In this document: piece after piece, positions 34,270 to 42,341 of the stretch | Layout of the letters: the number at the start of each line of letters is the position of its first letter | How positions within the stretch are numbered: position 1 is the stretch's first letter | NCBI GenBank assembly: GCA_016234445.1 | Contig: JACRBT010000002.1 | Span: 124,001 to 188,000, forward strand | Source: Chloroflexota bacterium | GTDB taxonomy: Bacteria; Chloroflexota; Dehalococcoidia; Tepidiformales; Tepidiformaceae | Reading direction: 5' to 3' | Length of the DNA: 64,000 nt | Notes under the pieces: generated by a model | What the model saw: only the letters and a program-made list of their open reading frames with translations | Told to the model about the DNA's origin: nothing | The model's database searches: none | Translations under genes and position numbers: made by a program

Positions 34270-35966
34270 CGGCGCTTCATCCAGTCGCCCTTGGCCCGGT
34301 ATTCCTGGGGCGTGGAGAGCGACCCCTTGCGGCCTGATTCACGGCCGTAGGCGAGGTTCAGCGAGGCGTGGTGGTTGTCCCCCTGGCCGTAGCGGCGGGC
34401 ACGTTCCTTGGCGGCCCGGTTCGTCCATGTCCTGCAGTAGGCGATCGCCTCCTGGAGTTCGGTCGCCAGGTCCACGACGTCGACTGCCGCCGCAACGACG
34501 GCTTCCTGCTGTTTCACGGGCGGCGCGGCCACGCCGAACATCGTGAGCTGCTGGCCGTCGATCCAGCGCCCGGTGTGGTCGAGGTAAGCGTCTCCCGCTT
34601 CGACCACGTCGACGACTTCCGGGCGTGCAGCATCTTCGTCGTCGCTGGCCGCGGGGAGGATGTCGTCATCCTCGTCTCTGGCGGCTTCTTCCGTGTCCTC
34701 GGCCGGGCGCTGGACGGACGGCGGGGGTGCTTCGCGTTCGAGGTGCTCGACAATTGGGGCAAGGCGGGGGTCGCGGCCGATGAAGACGTTGAGCAGGTTC
34801 TGGCGTTCGGGAAGGTTGTGGTTGTAGCGCAGCCCCCGGCCGAGTTGCTGGATGACGGGCTCGCGGCTGTGAACGGCGTCGAGCTTCAGGAGGACGCTCA
34901 CTGTCGGGGCGTCGAAGCCTTCGCTCGCTTTCTTCACCTGGATGAGGACGTCGTAGGCGCCCGCGTGGAAGCCCCGGAGCCGGCGGTCGTTCTCGGCGTC
35001 GCTGATGTCGCCACTGTGGACGACGGCGCAGCGCAGCGACGCATGCCACCGCGCGAAGAAGCGTTGAAGGTGATTGGCGTGTTCGGTCGTGGCGCCGAAG
35101 ACGAGGCCCTGGTGATTCCCGGGCGCCATCGCGATCTTGGCCTGGAGCGTGAGGGCGAACTCCCGGACGAGGGGCTCCACGTAGTCGTCGTTCCAGCGCA
35201 GTTGCTGGCGGACGCAGCGCTGGTCGAAGTCGGAGAGCTCAGCCATCTCGGAAGCGGTGAACTCGCGGATTTCGCCCTCGCTGTCGCGCAACTGGACCGC
35301 GTAGTCCTTCATCTGCATGTTGAGGTGCTTGAGGATGCGGCCTTCCTTCCAGGCCTGGCGCATCGAGACCTGGAGGAGGGGGTCGATCACCAGCCCGCCC
35401 TCCTCGTCCTCGACGTAACGGACACCGGCGATGGCGGCGCGGTCAAGGCGGACGGGGGTCGCGGAGAGCAGCAGCGACGAGACGGCGGTGAGGCCCCCGA
35501 TCGCGTCGGCCCAGCGGCCACGGTCGCCGAGGTGGTGGGCTTCGTCGCAAACGACGTGGACGCGGCGCTCGCGGCAGAGGCGCTCGTACTGCCGTGGCGC
35601 AGCGACGACCTGCTGGTAGGTTGCGACGACGACGTTGGCGGCGGTCTGGCGGACGCGGGCGGGGGCGGCGTTGTCGGCGAGGATCTTGCGGATGGGGCGG
35701 CTGCTGCCGATGAGCCCCAGCGCGCGCTCGACCCCGCCGTAGACCTGTGTCCGGAGCACGTCCGTCGGCGTCAGGTAGAGGCAGGTGTCGGCGCCCGCGA
35801 GCGCTGCAGCGACCTCGAACGACCCGACCCCGATCACCGTCTTGCCGTAGCCAACAGGCACGACGACCAGTTCGGAGCGGCTGCCGCGGCGGAGGGCCTC
35901 GGCCCACCGTTGCAGCGCAGTCTCCTGCCCGGGGCGCAGGCCGGGGCGGCCGGGGGATGGGGTCAC
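34248..35966 (-). CDS. SF2 DEAD/DEAH-type helicase, no nuclease partner seen
   Basis: The 572-residue protein has GQETALQRW (Q-like motif), Walker A VPVGYGKT, VVATYQQV, the DEAH box CDEAHH, LLSATPVR (motif III) and QQLGRGLRYN (motif VI). These are the order and form of type III restriction/UvrB-like SF2 enzymes. An acidic linker (about 420-470) leads to a basic C-terminal region (RAAKERARRYGQGDNHH) that may bind DNA. It starts at GTG. No methylase or nuclease gene adjoins it, so it is not part of an obvious restriction system. The role is uncertain: repair helicase or single-gene defence protein. Confidence 0.78.
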   Translation of the reverse strand: MTPSPGRPGLRPGQETALQRWAEALRRGSRSELVVVPVGYGKTVIGVGSFEVAAALAGADTCLYLTPTDVLRTQVYGGVERALGLIGSSRPIRKILADNAAPARVRQTAANVVVATYQQVVAAPRQYERLCRERRVHVVCDEAHHLGDRGRWADAIGGLTAVSSLLLSATPVRLDRAAIAGVRYVEDEEGGLVIDPLLQVSMRQAWKEGRILKHLNMQMKDYAVQLRDSEGEIREFTASEMAELSDFDQRCVRQQLRWNDDYVEPLVREFALTLQAKIAMAPGNHQGLVFGATTEHANHLQRFFARWHASLRCAVVHSGDISDAENDRRLRGFHAGAYDVLIQVKKASEGFDAPTVSVLLKLDAVHSREPVIQQLGRGLRYNHNLPERQNLLNVFIGRDPRLAPIVEHLEREAPPPSVQRPAEDTEEAARDEDDDILPAASDDEDAARPEVVDVVEAGDAYLDHTGRWIDGQQLTMFGVAAPPVKQQEAVVAAAVDVVDLATELQEAIAYCRTWTNRAAKERARRYGQGDNHHASLNLAYGRESGRKGSLSTPQEYRAKGDWMKRRYLELLG

Positions 35967-36061
35967 AGGGCCGGCGCTGGTTGGAGCATCCCGATCAGGC
36001 TATCGTCCGGCCGCCCACCGGTCAGGAGTGCGGCCAGTGACAAGGCGTCATCGACTGGCGG

Positions 36062-36919
36062 TCAAGGTTCGGTGCTGCCGCCAGAAAGAGCCGGCGCAAA
36101 GGTCCGGTAGCGAAGGAGGCCACGGGTCGGGCCATCCCCGGCGCCGGGGACGTCCGGCTTTTTCACGAGGTAGGCTTGCGCCATCCAGCCAGGCCCAGAC
36201 TGCGTCAGCACCGGGACCCAGGCGATGCCACTGACCTTGACGGCGGCGCCGGTGATCGTGACTTCGTTGCGGTGGGGGATGCAGGTGATGATCGGCTGGT
36301 CGGGCCCCGGGCCGGCACGGAGGCGGAGGCAGTCGCCGGGAGTGTTGACCAGCGCCTGGTCGCCCTCCACCGGCGGCTCGGTTGGCGCTACCACGGTGGT
36401 CGCGCCCGCGGGGATGCGGTAGATGTGGTACTGCAGGCCCTTGGCGGCGGCCGAGGCGACCGGGTCGTAGCGCTCGCGGCGCCGGACGACTTCGTCCCAC
36501 TGGGAGTTCGAGTCGATGATGTTGAAGAGCCCGCCGCCCAGGTTGTCGAGGACGATCGAGGTGTGGAGCCCGGGGTAGTCGGCGTTCGGCGAGGTGTTGG
36601 AGTCGGCGGCGACCTGGATGATGTCGCCTTCGCGGACGTCCGCCAGCTTGAGGATCTCGGTAGCGCCGGCTTCGAAAAAGCCCTCGCGGTAGTCGAACCC
36701 GATGCTCCGCCCGGTGGCTTCGTAGACGACCTGCTGGACGAACGTCCAGCACTGGCCGCCGTGCTGTCCTTCGTACTTCAGGGCCGTGATGGCGATGGGG
36801 TTGGAGTACGTCGGCGCCGCCCGGAGGTGGGTTGCCTGGAGCAACCCGAAGGCCAGGAGGGCGGCAATAAAGGCGGCCAGGACGCCTGCCAGGGCCGGCC
36901 GGTGCGGGGACATCGGCAT
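36062..36919 (-). CDS. Exported CHAP-domain protein with SH3-like C-terminus
   Basis: The 285-residue protein (ATG 36919, AGGTGA upstream) has an N-terminal membrane or signal segment (AGVLAAFIAALLAFGLLQAT). A papain-like CHAP domain follows, with catalytic Cys in GGQCWTFVQQ, GDIIQV and His in LHTSIVLDN. A bacterial SH3 domain (LRLRAGPGPDQPIITCI, then WMAQAYLV) closes it. It probably cleaves or amidates peptidoglycan cross-bridges outside the membrane. Frames longer than this start run antisense through the CoA-transferase gene and are rejected. Confidence 0.8.
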   Translation of the reverse strand: MPMSPHRPALAGVLAAFIAALLAFGLLQATHLRAAPTYSNPIAITALKYEGQHGGQCWTFVQQVVYEATGRSIGFDYREGFFEAGATEILKLADVREGDIIQVAADSNTSPNADYPGLHTSIVLDNLGGGLFNIIDSNSQWDEVVRRRERYDPVASAAAKGLQYHIYRIPAGATTVVAPTEPPVEGDQALVNTPGDCLRLRAGPGPDQPIITCIPHRNEVTITGAAVKVSGIAWVPVLTQSGPGWMAQAYLVKKPDVPGAGDGPTRGLLRYRTFAPALSGGSTEP

Positions 36920-37116
36920 CGCTTCACCTGTCTCGGAATTCCCGGGGGCTTCTGGCACCCTAACTTCGGCTTCGACTTCGGACAACCCGCAAACCAGCCG
37001 ATAACCACAGATCGTGGTGGCTTTTTCGTTGGCCAATCCTGCAAATTTACCGTGGAGCGACATAACAGACGACAAAGTGTCAAACGCGCCCCCGTTGCCC
37101 CGGCCGCAGCATCCCG

Positions 37117-37122
37117 TAAGAT
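37117..37122 (+). promoter_or_regulatory. Leaderless-type -10 box of the CoA-transferase fusion
   Basis: TAAGAT lies 8 bases before ATG 37131 and no ribosome site fits between. Confidence 0.55.
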
Positions 37123-37130
37123 CGGCCGCT

Positions 37131-39497
37131 ATGACCTCTTCCCCGCTCTCAGGCGTCCGTGTCGTTGAATGCGCCGGCTGGAACGGCGTGCTCGCCGGGC
37201 GGCTCCTTGCCGACGGCGGCGCCCACGTCGTCCGCGTCGTCCCACCGCCCGGCGACCCATTGGCCAGCGAACCCCCTTTCTTCGGCGGCTCGGGCGTGTC
37301 CATCCAGGAGACGTGGTACAACGCCGGCAAGCGCGTCGTCGCCATCGACCTCGCCTCGGGCGCGGGGCGGGGGCGGCTGCTCGGCCTGCTGGCCGAGGCG
37401 GACGTGCTCATCGAGGACTGGGCGCCGGGCGGCGGCCCGTTCACTGACGCCGAGCTCGGCGCCACGAACCCGCGGCTGGTGCGCGTCAGCGTCACCCCGA
37501 TGGGCGTCGGGGGACCGTGGGAACGACTCGTGGTCAACGACCTCGTCGCGAACGCGCTCTCCGGCTCGGCGTCGGTCACGGGGAACGCGGCGACCCCGCC
37601 AATCAGCGGTTACGGCAACCAGTCCCATAACACCGTGGGGCTGTACGCGGCGATCTGTGCGCTGGCCGGGCTGCGCCGGGCCAGGGTCACCGGCCAGGGC
37701 ACCCACGCGGACCTCTCCGCCCACGAGGCGCTGGTCTCCTGCACAGAACAGGTCCTGATGCAATGGTTCTTCCCTACGGGCGCGAACTGGCCGCAGGTGG
37801 CGCGCCGCCAGGGCAGCCTCCACTGGAGCGGCGCCTACGAGGTCTACGAAGGCCGGACCGGCGGGGGGATCATGGTCACCGCCGCCCTCAACTTCATGGA
37901 TTCGATCCTGCCGTGGCTCCGGGAGGACGGCGCCAACCAGGACCTCGGCGACCCCGAGAAGTACCCCGACCTCCTCACGATGATTAAGGACCTCCCCTAC
38001 GTCATGCGGGTCTTCCGCGAATGGGTGGCGACCAAAGACGTCGACGAGTTCTTCTTCGAAGCGCAGCGCCGTCACCAGCCCTTTGGCGTCGTCAAGGACA
38101 TCGCGACGGCCCTCCAGAGCCCGCAGATCGCGGCGCGAGGCTATCTCCAGGAACGAGAGGTGCCCGGGTTCGGCAGCGTGCGCTTCCCCGGGCGTTTCTT
38201 CCGCACAAGCGAGGACGGCCCTCACCCGTCGCCACCGGTGAAGGTGGCGCTCGACGAGATCGGCTGGGACCAACGCGAGACGCCGCGCACCGAGCCGGGT
38301 TCAGTGCCCTCCAACCGGCCGCTTGAAGGCGTGCGCATCCTCGACTTCACCCATGTGCTCGCCGGGCCGTTCGGGACGAGGGTCCTCGGCGACCTCGGGG
38401 CCGACGTCATCAAGGTGGGGACAGCGGCGCGGAGTGGGGGCGCGAACAGCACGATGCACCCCTACTACATGTCGTGGAACCGGAACAAACGCAGCATCAC
38501 CCTGAACATGGCCACCCCGGAAGGACGCGAGGTCGCGCGCGGGCTGGCGGCCCGGTGCGACGTCATCATCGAGAACTTCAGCGCGGGCGTGCTGAAGCGC
38601 TGGGGCCTCGACCGCGAGGCGATGGCGGCGGCCAACCCGGGGCTGTCGGTGATCGCGATGGGCGGGATGGGCCAGACCGGGCCGTGGAAGGACTTCGTGA
38701 CCTTTGCGCCCACCATCCACGCGCTCGTGGGGCTAACCTACCTGACAAATCCACCGGGCGAACACTACCTGGGCTACGGTTTTTCGCTCACGGACCATCT
38801 CAGCGGGCTCGCCGGCGCGGTCGCGACGCTCGAATCGCTGGAGCATCGCCACCGTACCGGGCACGGGCTCGACATCGACCTCTCGCAGTACGAACTCGGC
38901 CTCGGGCTGATGGGGCCGGCCCTGCTGGACTGCCTCGCCAACGGCGTAAACCCCGAGCCCGTGGGGAATCGCCACCCCTTTGCCGCCTGGGCGCCCCACG
39001 GCATCTACCGCTGCGCCGGTGAGGACCGCTGGGTCGCGGTCGCTGCGAAGGGCGATGGCCAATGGCAGGCACTCTGCGCGGTCATGGGGCAGCCGGGGCT
39101 GGCCGGTGACCCGCGGTTCGCCAGCCACCAGGCGCGGATCGCCAACCAGGACGCGCTCGACGCAGTCATCGAAGCGTGGACGGCCAGCCAGGACCGCTAC
39201 GAGGTGATGGCGGCCTGCCAGGCGGCCGGGGTCGCCGCCGGCGCCGTCCAGGATGCCGCCGACCTCGCGACCAGCGACCCCCAGCTCGCGGCGCGCCGCT
39301 TCTTCACCACGGCCGAATCAAACCAGTGGGGCGCCTACGGGCTCGATGCCTTCCCGGCGCGCTTCGACGGGCGCCGCCCCGCACCCTACGCGGGCACACG
39401 GGAAGTCGGGAGCGACACGTTCGACGTCCTCACGGGGGTGATGGGCCTTCCCGACGACGAGGTGGCGGAGTTGATGGCCCGGGGGGCGCTGACGTGA
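37131..39497 (+). CDS. Tandem fusion of two class III (CaiB/BaiF) CoA-transferase domains
   Basis: The 788-residue protein carries two complete CaiB-type halves: LSGVRVVECAGWNGVLAGRL (from residue 5) and LEGVRILDFTHVLAGPFGTR (from about 397). Each half keeps the active-site aspartate region (GTHADLSAHEA; GLDIDLSQYE). Class III transferases move CoA between carboxylic acids through an aspartyl-CoA thioester and are normally single-domain dimers that interlock, so the fusion probably folds as a pseudo-dimer. The acids used are unknown; nearby SDRs and a further CaiB gene suggest acyl-CoA catabolism. Confidence 0.88.
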   Translation: MTSSPLSGVRVVECAGWNGVLAGRLLADGGAHVVRVVPPPGDPLASEPPFFGGSGVSIQETWYNAGKRVVAIDLASGAGRGRLLGLLAEADVLIEDWAPGGGPFTDAELGATNPRLVRVSVTPMGVGGPWERLVVNDLVANALSGSASVTGNAATPPISGYGNQSHNTVGLYAAICALAGLRRARVTGQGTHADLSAHEALVSCTEQVLMQWFFPTGANWPQVARRQGSLHWSGAYEVYEGRTGGGIMVTAALNFMDSILPWLREDGANQDLGDPEKYPDLLTMIKDLPYVMRVFREWVATKDVDEFFFEAQRRHQPFGVVKDIATALQSPQIAARGYLQEREVPGFGSVRFPGRFFRTSEDGPHPSPPVKVALDEIGWDQRETPRTEPGSVPSNRPLEGVRILDFTHVLAGPFGTRVLGDLGADVIKVGTAARSGGANSTMHPYYMSWNRNKRSITLNMATPEGREVARGLAARCDVIIENFSAGVLKRWGLDREAMAAANPGLSVIAMGGMGQTGPWKDFVTFAPTIHALVGLTYLTNPPGEHYLGYGFSLTDHLSGLAGAVATLESLEHRHRTGHGLDIDLSQYELGLGLMGPALLDCLANGVNPEPVGNRHPFAAWAPHGIYRCAGEDRWVAVAAKGDGQWQALCAVMGQPGLAGDPRFASHQARIANQDALDAVIEAWTASQDRYEVMAACQAAGVAAGAVQDAADLATSDPQLAARRFFTTAESNQWGAYGLDAFPARFDGRRPAPYAGTREVGSDTFDVLTGVMGLPDDEVAELMARGALT

Positions 39498-39573
39498 TGC
39501 CCGCCGGGGCGGGGACGGTGTCGCCCGGCTGGCGGCTCTGCTAGCCTGACAGGAACCCCCGCAGGAGCCCCCG

Positions 39574-40791
39574 GTGCCGCTACGCCTCTATTCCTCCCTG
39601 GGCCGGGAGAAGCGCCCGTTCCGCACGGTCACGCCCGGCCTCGTCCGTATGTATGTCTGCGGGGTCACGCCCTATGACGTTACCCACCTCGGCCATGCCT
39701 TCTCCTACGTCCAGTTCGACACGCTCAGGCGGTACCTCCTCTGGCAGGGCTACAACGTCCGCTATGTCCAGAACATAACGGACATCGACGACGACATGAT
39801 CATGGTCTCGAAGCGCCAGGGCGGCCGCCCGATCGCCGAGATCCGCGACGAGAACGACGCCATCTTCCGGAACGACCTCGACCATCTCAACGTGCTCCGG
39901 CCGACCGTTTACCCGCGCGCCACCGACCACATCCCCGAGATCATCGAAACGACGCGACGGATCATCGAGAACGGCTGTGGCTACGAAGTCGACGGCGACG
40001 TCTTCTTCGAGGCGGCCAGGTTCGCGCGTTACGGGCGGCTCAACGGCGTCACGCTGGAAGAGCTGGCGAAGCGGGAGAACCCCGAATCGAAGCGCGAATA
40101 CAAGAAGCGCGGCCCCCTCGACTTCCTCCTCTGGCAGCAGGTGGACCCGGGCGACCCGAGCTGGGACAGCCCCTGGGGCCTCGGGCGGCCGGGCTGGAGC
40201 ATCGAATGCACGGCGATGTCGTCCACGCACCTGGGCCCCCAGATCGACATCCACGGCGGCGGCAGCGACCTGATCTTCCCCCATCACGAGAACGAGATTG
40301 CCCAGGCCGAGTGCGCCTTCCAGGCCGAACCGTTCTGCGGCTGGTGGATGCACAACGGCATGCTCCAGCTTGAGGGCGTGAAGATGAGCAAGTCCCTCGG
40401 GAACCTCGTCCTCGCCCGGAACCTGATGAAGGAATACGAACCCGACCACCTGCGCCTCTATCTCCTCAGCACGCAGATCCGGGTGGACGCCGACTACCGC
40501 GGCGACGCCCTGCCGGCGGTGAAGGAGCGCTTCGAGCGGCTCCGGCTTGCCTCGGTCCGCGGCGAAGGGGCGGCCTCGGCGGGCAACCCGGTGCGGGCCG
40601 CGTTCGTCGAAGCAATGGACGACGACTTCGGGACGCCCACCGCGCTCGATCTGCTCGACGAAGCGGCCTCCCGGGTGCTCGCTGGCACTGGCGAAACGGA
40701 CGACGCGGAGGCGATCCGGGAGTCGCTGGGGGTGATGGGCTTCGCCTTCGCCGGTGCCCGGGGCCCCGCGAACGGCGACTTCAACCCCTGA
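39574..40791 (+). CDS. cysS: Cysteinyl-tRNA synthetase-like ligase (CysS or MshC type)
   Basis: The 405-residue class I ligase has THLGHA (HIGH motif), VKMSKSLGN (KMSKS, near residue 270) and the zinc ligands Cys in YVCGVTPYD and IECTAM with His/Glu in FPHHENE. Most CysS proteins are about 460 residues and read CGPTVYDxxHIGNA. The VTPYDxTHLGHA wording and short C-terminus resemble MshC, the cysteine ligase of mycothiol synthesis. A DALR-like helical region (EAMDDDFGTPTALDLL) is kept. The start is GTG 39574, with CAGGAG upstream. If it is the only such gene in the genome it must charge tRNA-Cys. Confidence 0.72.
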   Translation: MPLRLYSSLGREKRPFRTVTPGLVRMYVCGVTPYDVTHLGHAFSYVQFDTLRRYLLWQGYNVRYVQNITDIDDDMIMVSKRQGGRPIAEIRDENDAIFRNDLDHLNVLRPTVYPRATDHIPEIIETTRRIIENGCGYEVDGDVFFEAARFARYGRLNGVTLEELAKRENPESKREYKKRGPLDFLLWQQVDPGDPSWDSPWGLGRPGWSIECTAMSSTHLGPQIDIHGGGSDLIFPHHENEIAQAECAFQAEPFCGWWMHNGMLQLEGVKMSKSLGNLVLARNLMKEYEPDHLRLYLLSTQIRVDADYRGDALPAVKERFERLRLASVRGEGAASAGNPVRAAFVEAMDDDFGTPTALDLLDEAASRVLAGTGETDDAEAIRESLGVMGFAFAGARGPANGDFNP

Positions 40792-40797
40792 CCGTCG

Positions 40798-41997
40798 TCA
40801 GGCGTGGTGCGGCAGGCCGATGACGCCCGACTCCGAGAGCTGACGGATCCCGGCTGCGTCGACTCCGGCGGCACGGAGGACTTCGACCGTGTGTTCGCCG
40901 AGCCGCGGCGCCGGGGCGCCGAGTTGGCCGGGCGTTTCGCTCAACTGCACGTGCAGCCCCACGACCCGCTGGGTGCCGAAGCGCGGGTGCTCCTGTTCGA
41001 CGATGTAGCCGTTGGCGGTCACTTGTTCCGCGGCCGCGAGGGCGGCGTAGTCCTGGACGACCGAGGCGGGGACGTCGAATTCGCGCAGCCGGGCGAGCCA
41101 ATGCACTGAGTCCTGCGAGCGGAAGGCGTCTTCCAACAGCCGCTCCAGTTCGTGGCGGTTTTGGTAGCGGGGGAAGCCGCGGGCGAAGCGGGCGTCGTGG
41201 ACCAGGTGTGGCACCTCCAGCGCCTCGGCGATCCTGGGCCAGAACTTCTGGTCGATCCCGACGATCATGATCCAGACGCCGTCGGCGCATTCGAAGTGGC
41301 CGACGGTGGGCGAGGCGCGGAAGTCGCGTTCGTGCTCGGCGCCAAAGTGGAGGTAGTGCAGGAGTTCGGGGGCCTGGAGCGCGAGCTGCGTGCCCAGGAG
41401 CGAGACCTCGACCTTCTGGCCTACGCCCGTCCGTTCGCGGACGAAGAGCGCGGTCACGATCCCGAAGGCGAAGTTCATCGCGCCCGTCTGGTCGGCAACC
41501 CCGGGGTAGGGGATCTCAGGGCGGTGGCCGGGGCCGCCGCCGCTGTGCTGGGCGAAGCCGCTGTAGGCCTGCGAAATCTGGTCGAAGGAAGGGTAGGTCG
41601 CGAGTGGGCCCTTCGTCCCCCAGCCCGTCGCCTGGCCGTAGACGATGCGCGGGTTGCGCTCCCGGAAGGCGTCGTAGCCGAGGCCCCATGCCTCCATCGT
41701 GCCGGGCCGGAAGTTTTCGACGACAACGTCGCAGGATTCGCTGAGAGTGAGCGCGAGGTCGCGGCCCTCCGGCTTCCGGAGGTCGATGCAGACCGACTTC
41801 TTGCCACGGTTGAGCGACTCCCAGAAGGCGCTGAAGCCGTCAGGTTCTTTCCACATCCTTCGCCCGAAATCTCCACCACCTGGCTCCTCGATCTTCAGGA
41901 CCTCGGCTCCCATGTCGGCGAGCATGACGGTGGCGAAAGGCCCCTGCTGGTAGCGGGTGAAGTCGAGGATGCGAATTCCGGCGAGTGGCGTGGTCAT
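40798..41997 (-). CDS. Class III CoA-transferase (CaiB/BaiF family)
   Basis: The 399-residue protein begins TTPLAGIRILDFTRYQQGPF and has VVENFRPGTMEAWGLGYD and the catalytic-Asp-like region GQKVEVSLLGTQ, where Val-Glu-Val replaces the usual Asp (VDVSL). The aspartate may therefore be substituted by glutamate. ATG 41997 is fixed by a TAGACT box 7 bases upstream, so the gene is leaderless-type. It is convergent with the cysS-like gene. The acyl substrate is unknown. Confidence 0.85.
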   Translation of the reverse strand: MTTPLAGIRILDFTRYQQGPFATVMLADMGAEVLKIEEPGGGDFGRRMWKEPDGFSAFWESLNRGKKSVCIDLRKPEGRDLALTLSESCDVVVENFRPGTMEAWGLGYDAFRERNPRIVYGQATGWGTKGPLATYPSFDQISQAYSGFAQHSGGGPGHRPEIPYPGVADQTGAMNFAFGIVTALFVRERTGVGQKVEVSLLGTQLALQAPELLHYLHFGAEHERDFRASPTVGHFECADGVWIMIVGIDQKFWPRIAEALEVPHLVHDARFARGFPRYQNRHELERLLEDAFRSQDSVHWLARLREFDVPASVVQDYAALAAAEQVTANGYIVEQEHPRFGTQRVVGLHVQLSETPGQLGAPAPRLGEHTVEVLRAAGVDAAGIRQLSESGVIGLPHHA

Positions 41998-42004
41998 GGC
42001 GCGC

Positions 42005-42010
42005 AGTCTA
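42005..42010 (-). promoter_or_regulatory. Leaderless-type -10 box of the CoA-transferase gene
   Basis: TAGACT, 7 bases, then ATG. Confidence 0.6.
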
Positions 42011-42329
42011 CCGTGCCCGCCGGGGGAAACCGAAATCGGCACACCCCGGCGGCACGCGACAGAAACTGTCGCCAGCAGCCGGGCCGTTCACCTGATTGTC
42101 ACTCTTGTCACCTGCGGACGGACGGGTTGGGCGGCCGGGACCGGCTCCGGCGCCCCCGCCAGGCGCATGCGAACCTGCCGCCCTGCTGTTGAGGGCGCGC
42201 TAAGGCCGGCCGGTGCCCGCCAACCGTAGTCACCGGAAGCGACGGATCACGCGTGATCGGCCAATCCGGAGTCGCAAACCATAAGGAATTTCCCCTATGT
42301 GCTTTCACATCTGGCTCTCGAGCGCCGAA

Positions 42330-42335
42330 TAGTCT
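42330..42335 (+). promoter_or_regulatory. Leaderless-type -10 box of the HD-GYP gene
   Basis: TAGTCT, 6 bases, then ATG 42342. Confidence 0.6.
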
Positions 42336-42341
42336 AGAGAG

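Larger units (their letters stand above)
41998..42341. other. Divergent spacer between two leaderless-type promoters
   Basis: No coding frame is supported. TAGACT (42005-42010, minus strand) serves the CoA-transferase and TAGTCT (42330-42335, plus strand) the HD-GYP gene. Between them lie a perfect 14-base palindrome GATCACGCGTGATC (42245-42258), an inverted repeat CCGGTG/CACCGG (42210-42215 and 42231-42236), and a doubled TTGTCAC-type half-site near 42095-42110. Operator sites are possible; a riboswitch is not, since both messages start outside it. Confidence 0.5.

Noticed and set aside
34368-36110. A 580-residue open frame opposite the helicase
   Set aside because: It has no family-like sequence, and the minus strand has a full set of helicase motifs.
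36920-37130. Possible cyclic-di-GMP-I riboswitch before the CHAP gene (GCCACC, GCGGGTT pieces on the minus strand)
   Set aside because: The GAAA-tetraloop hairpin and receptor cannot be drawn, and only scattered short matches exist. A covariance search would settle it.
42210-42290. Cobalamin riboswitch (CCCGCCAACCGTAG resembles its core)
   Set aside because: The flanking conserved boxes are absent, and the neighbouring messages appear to start outside the region.
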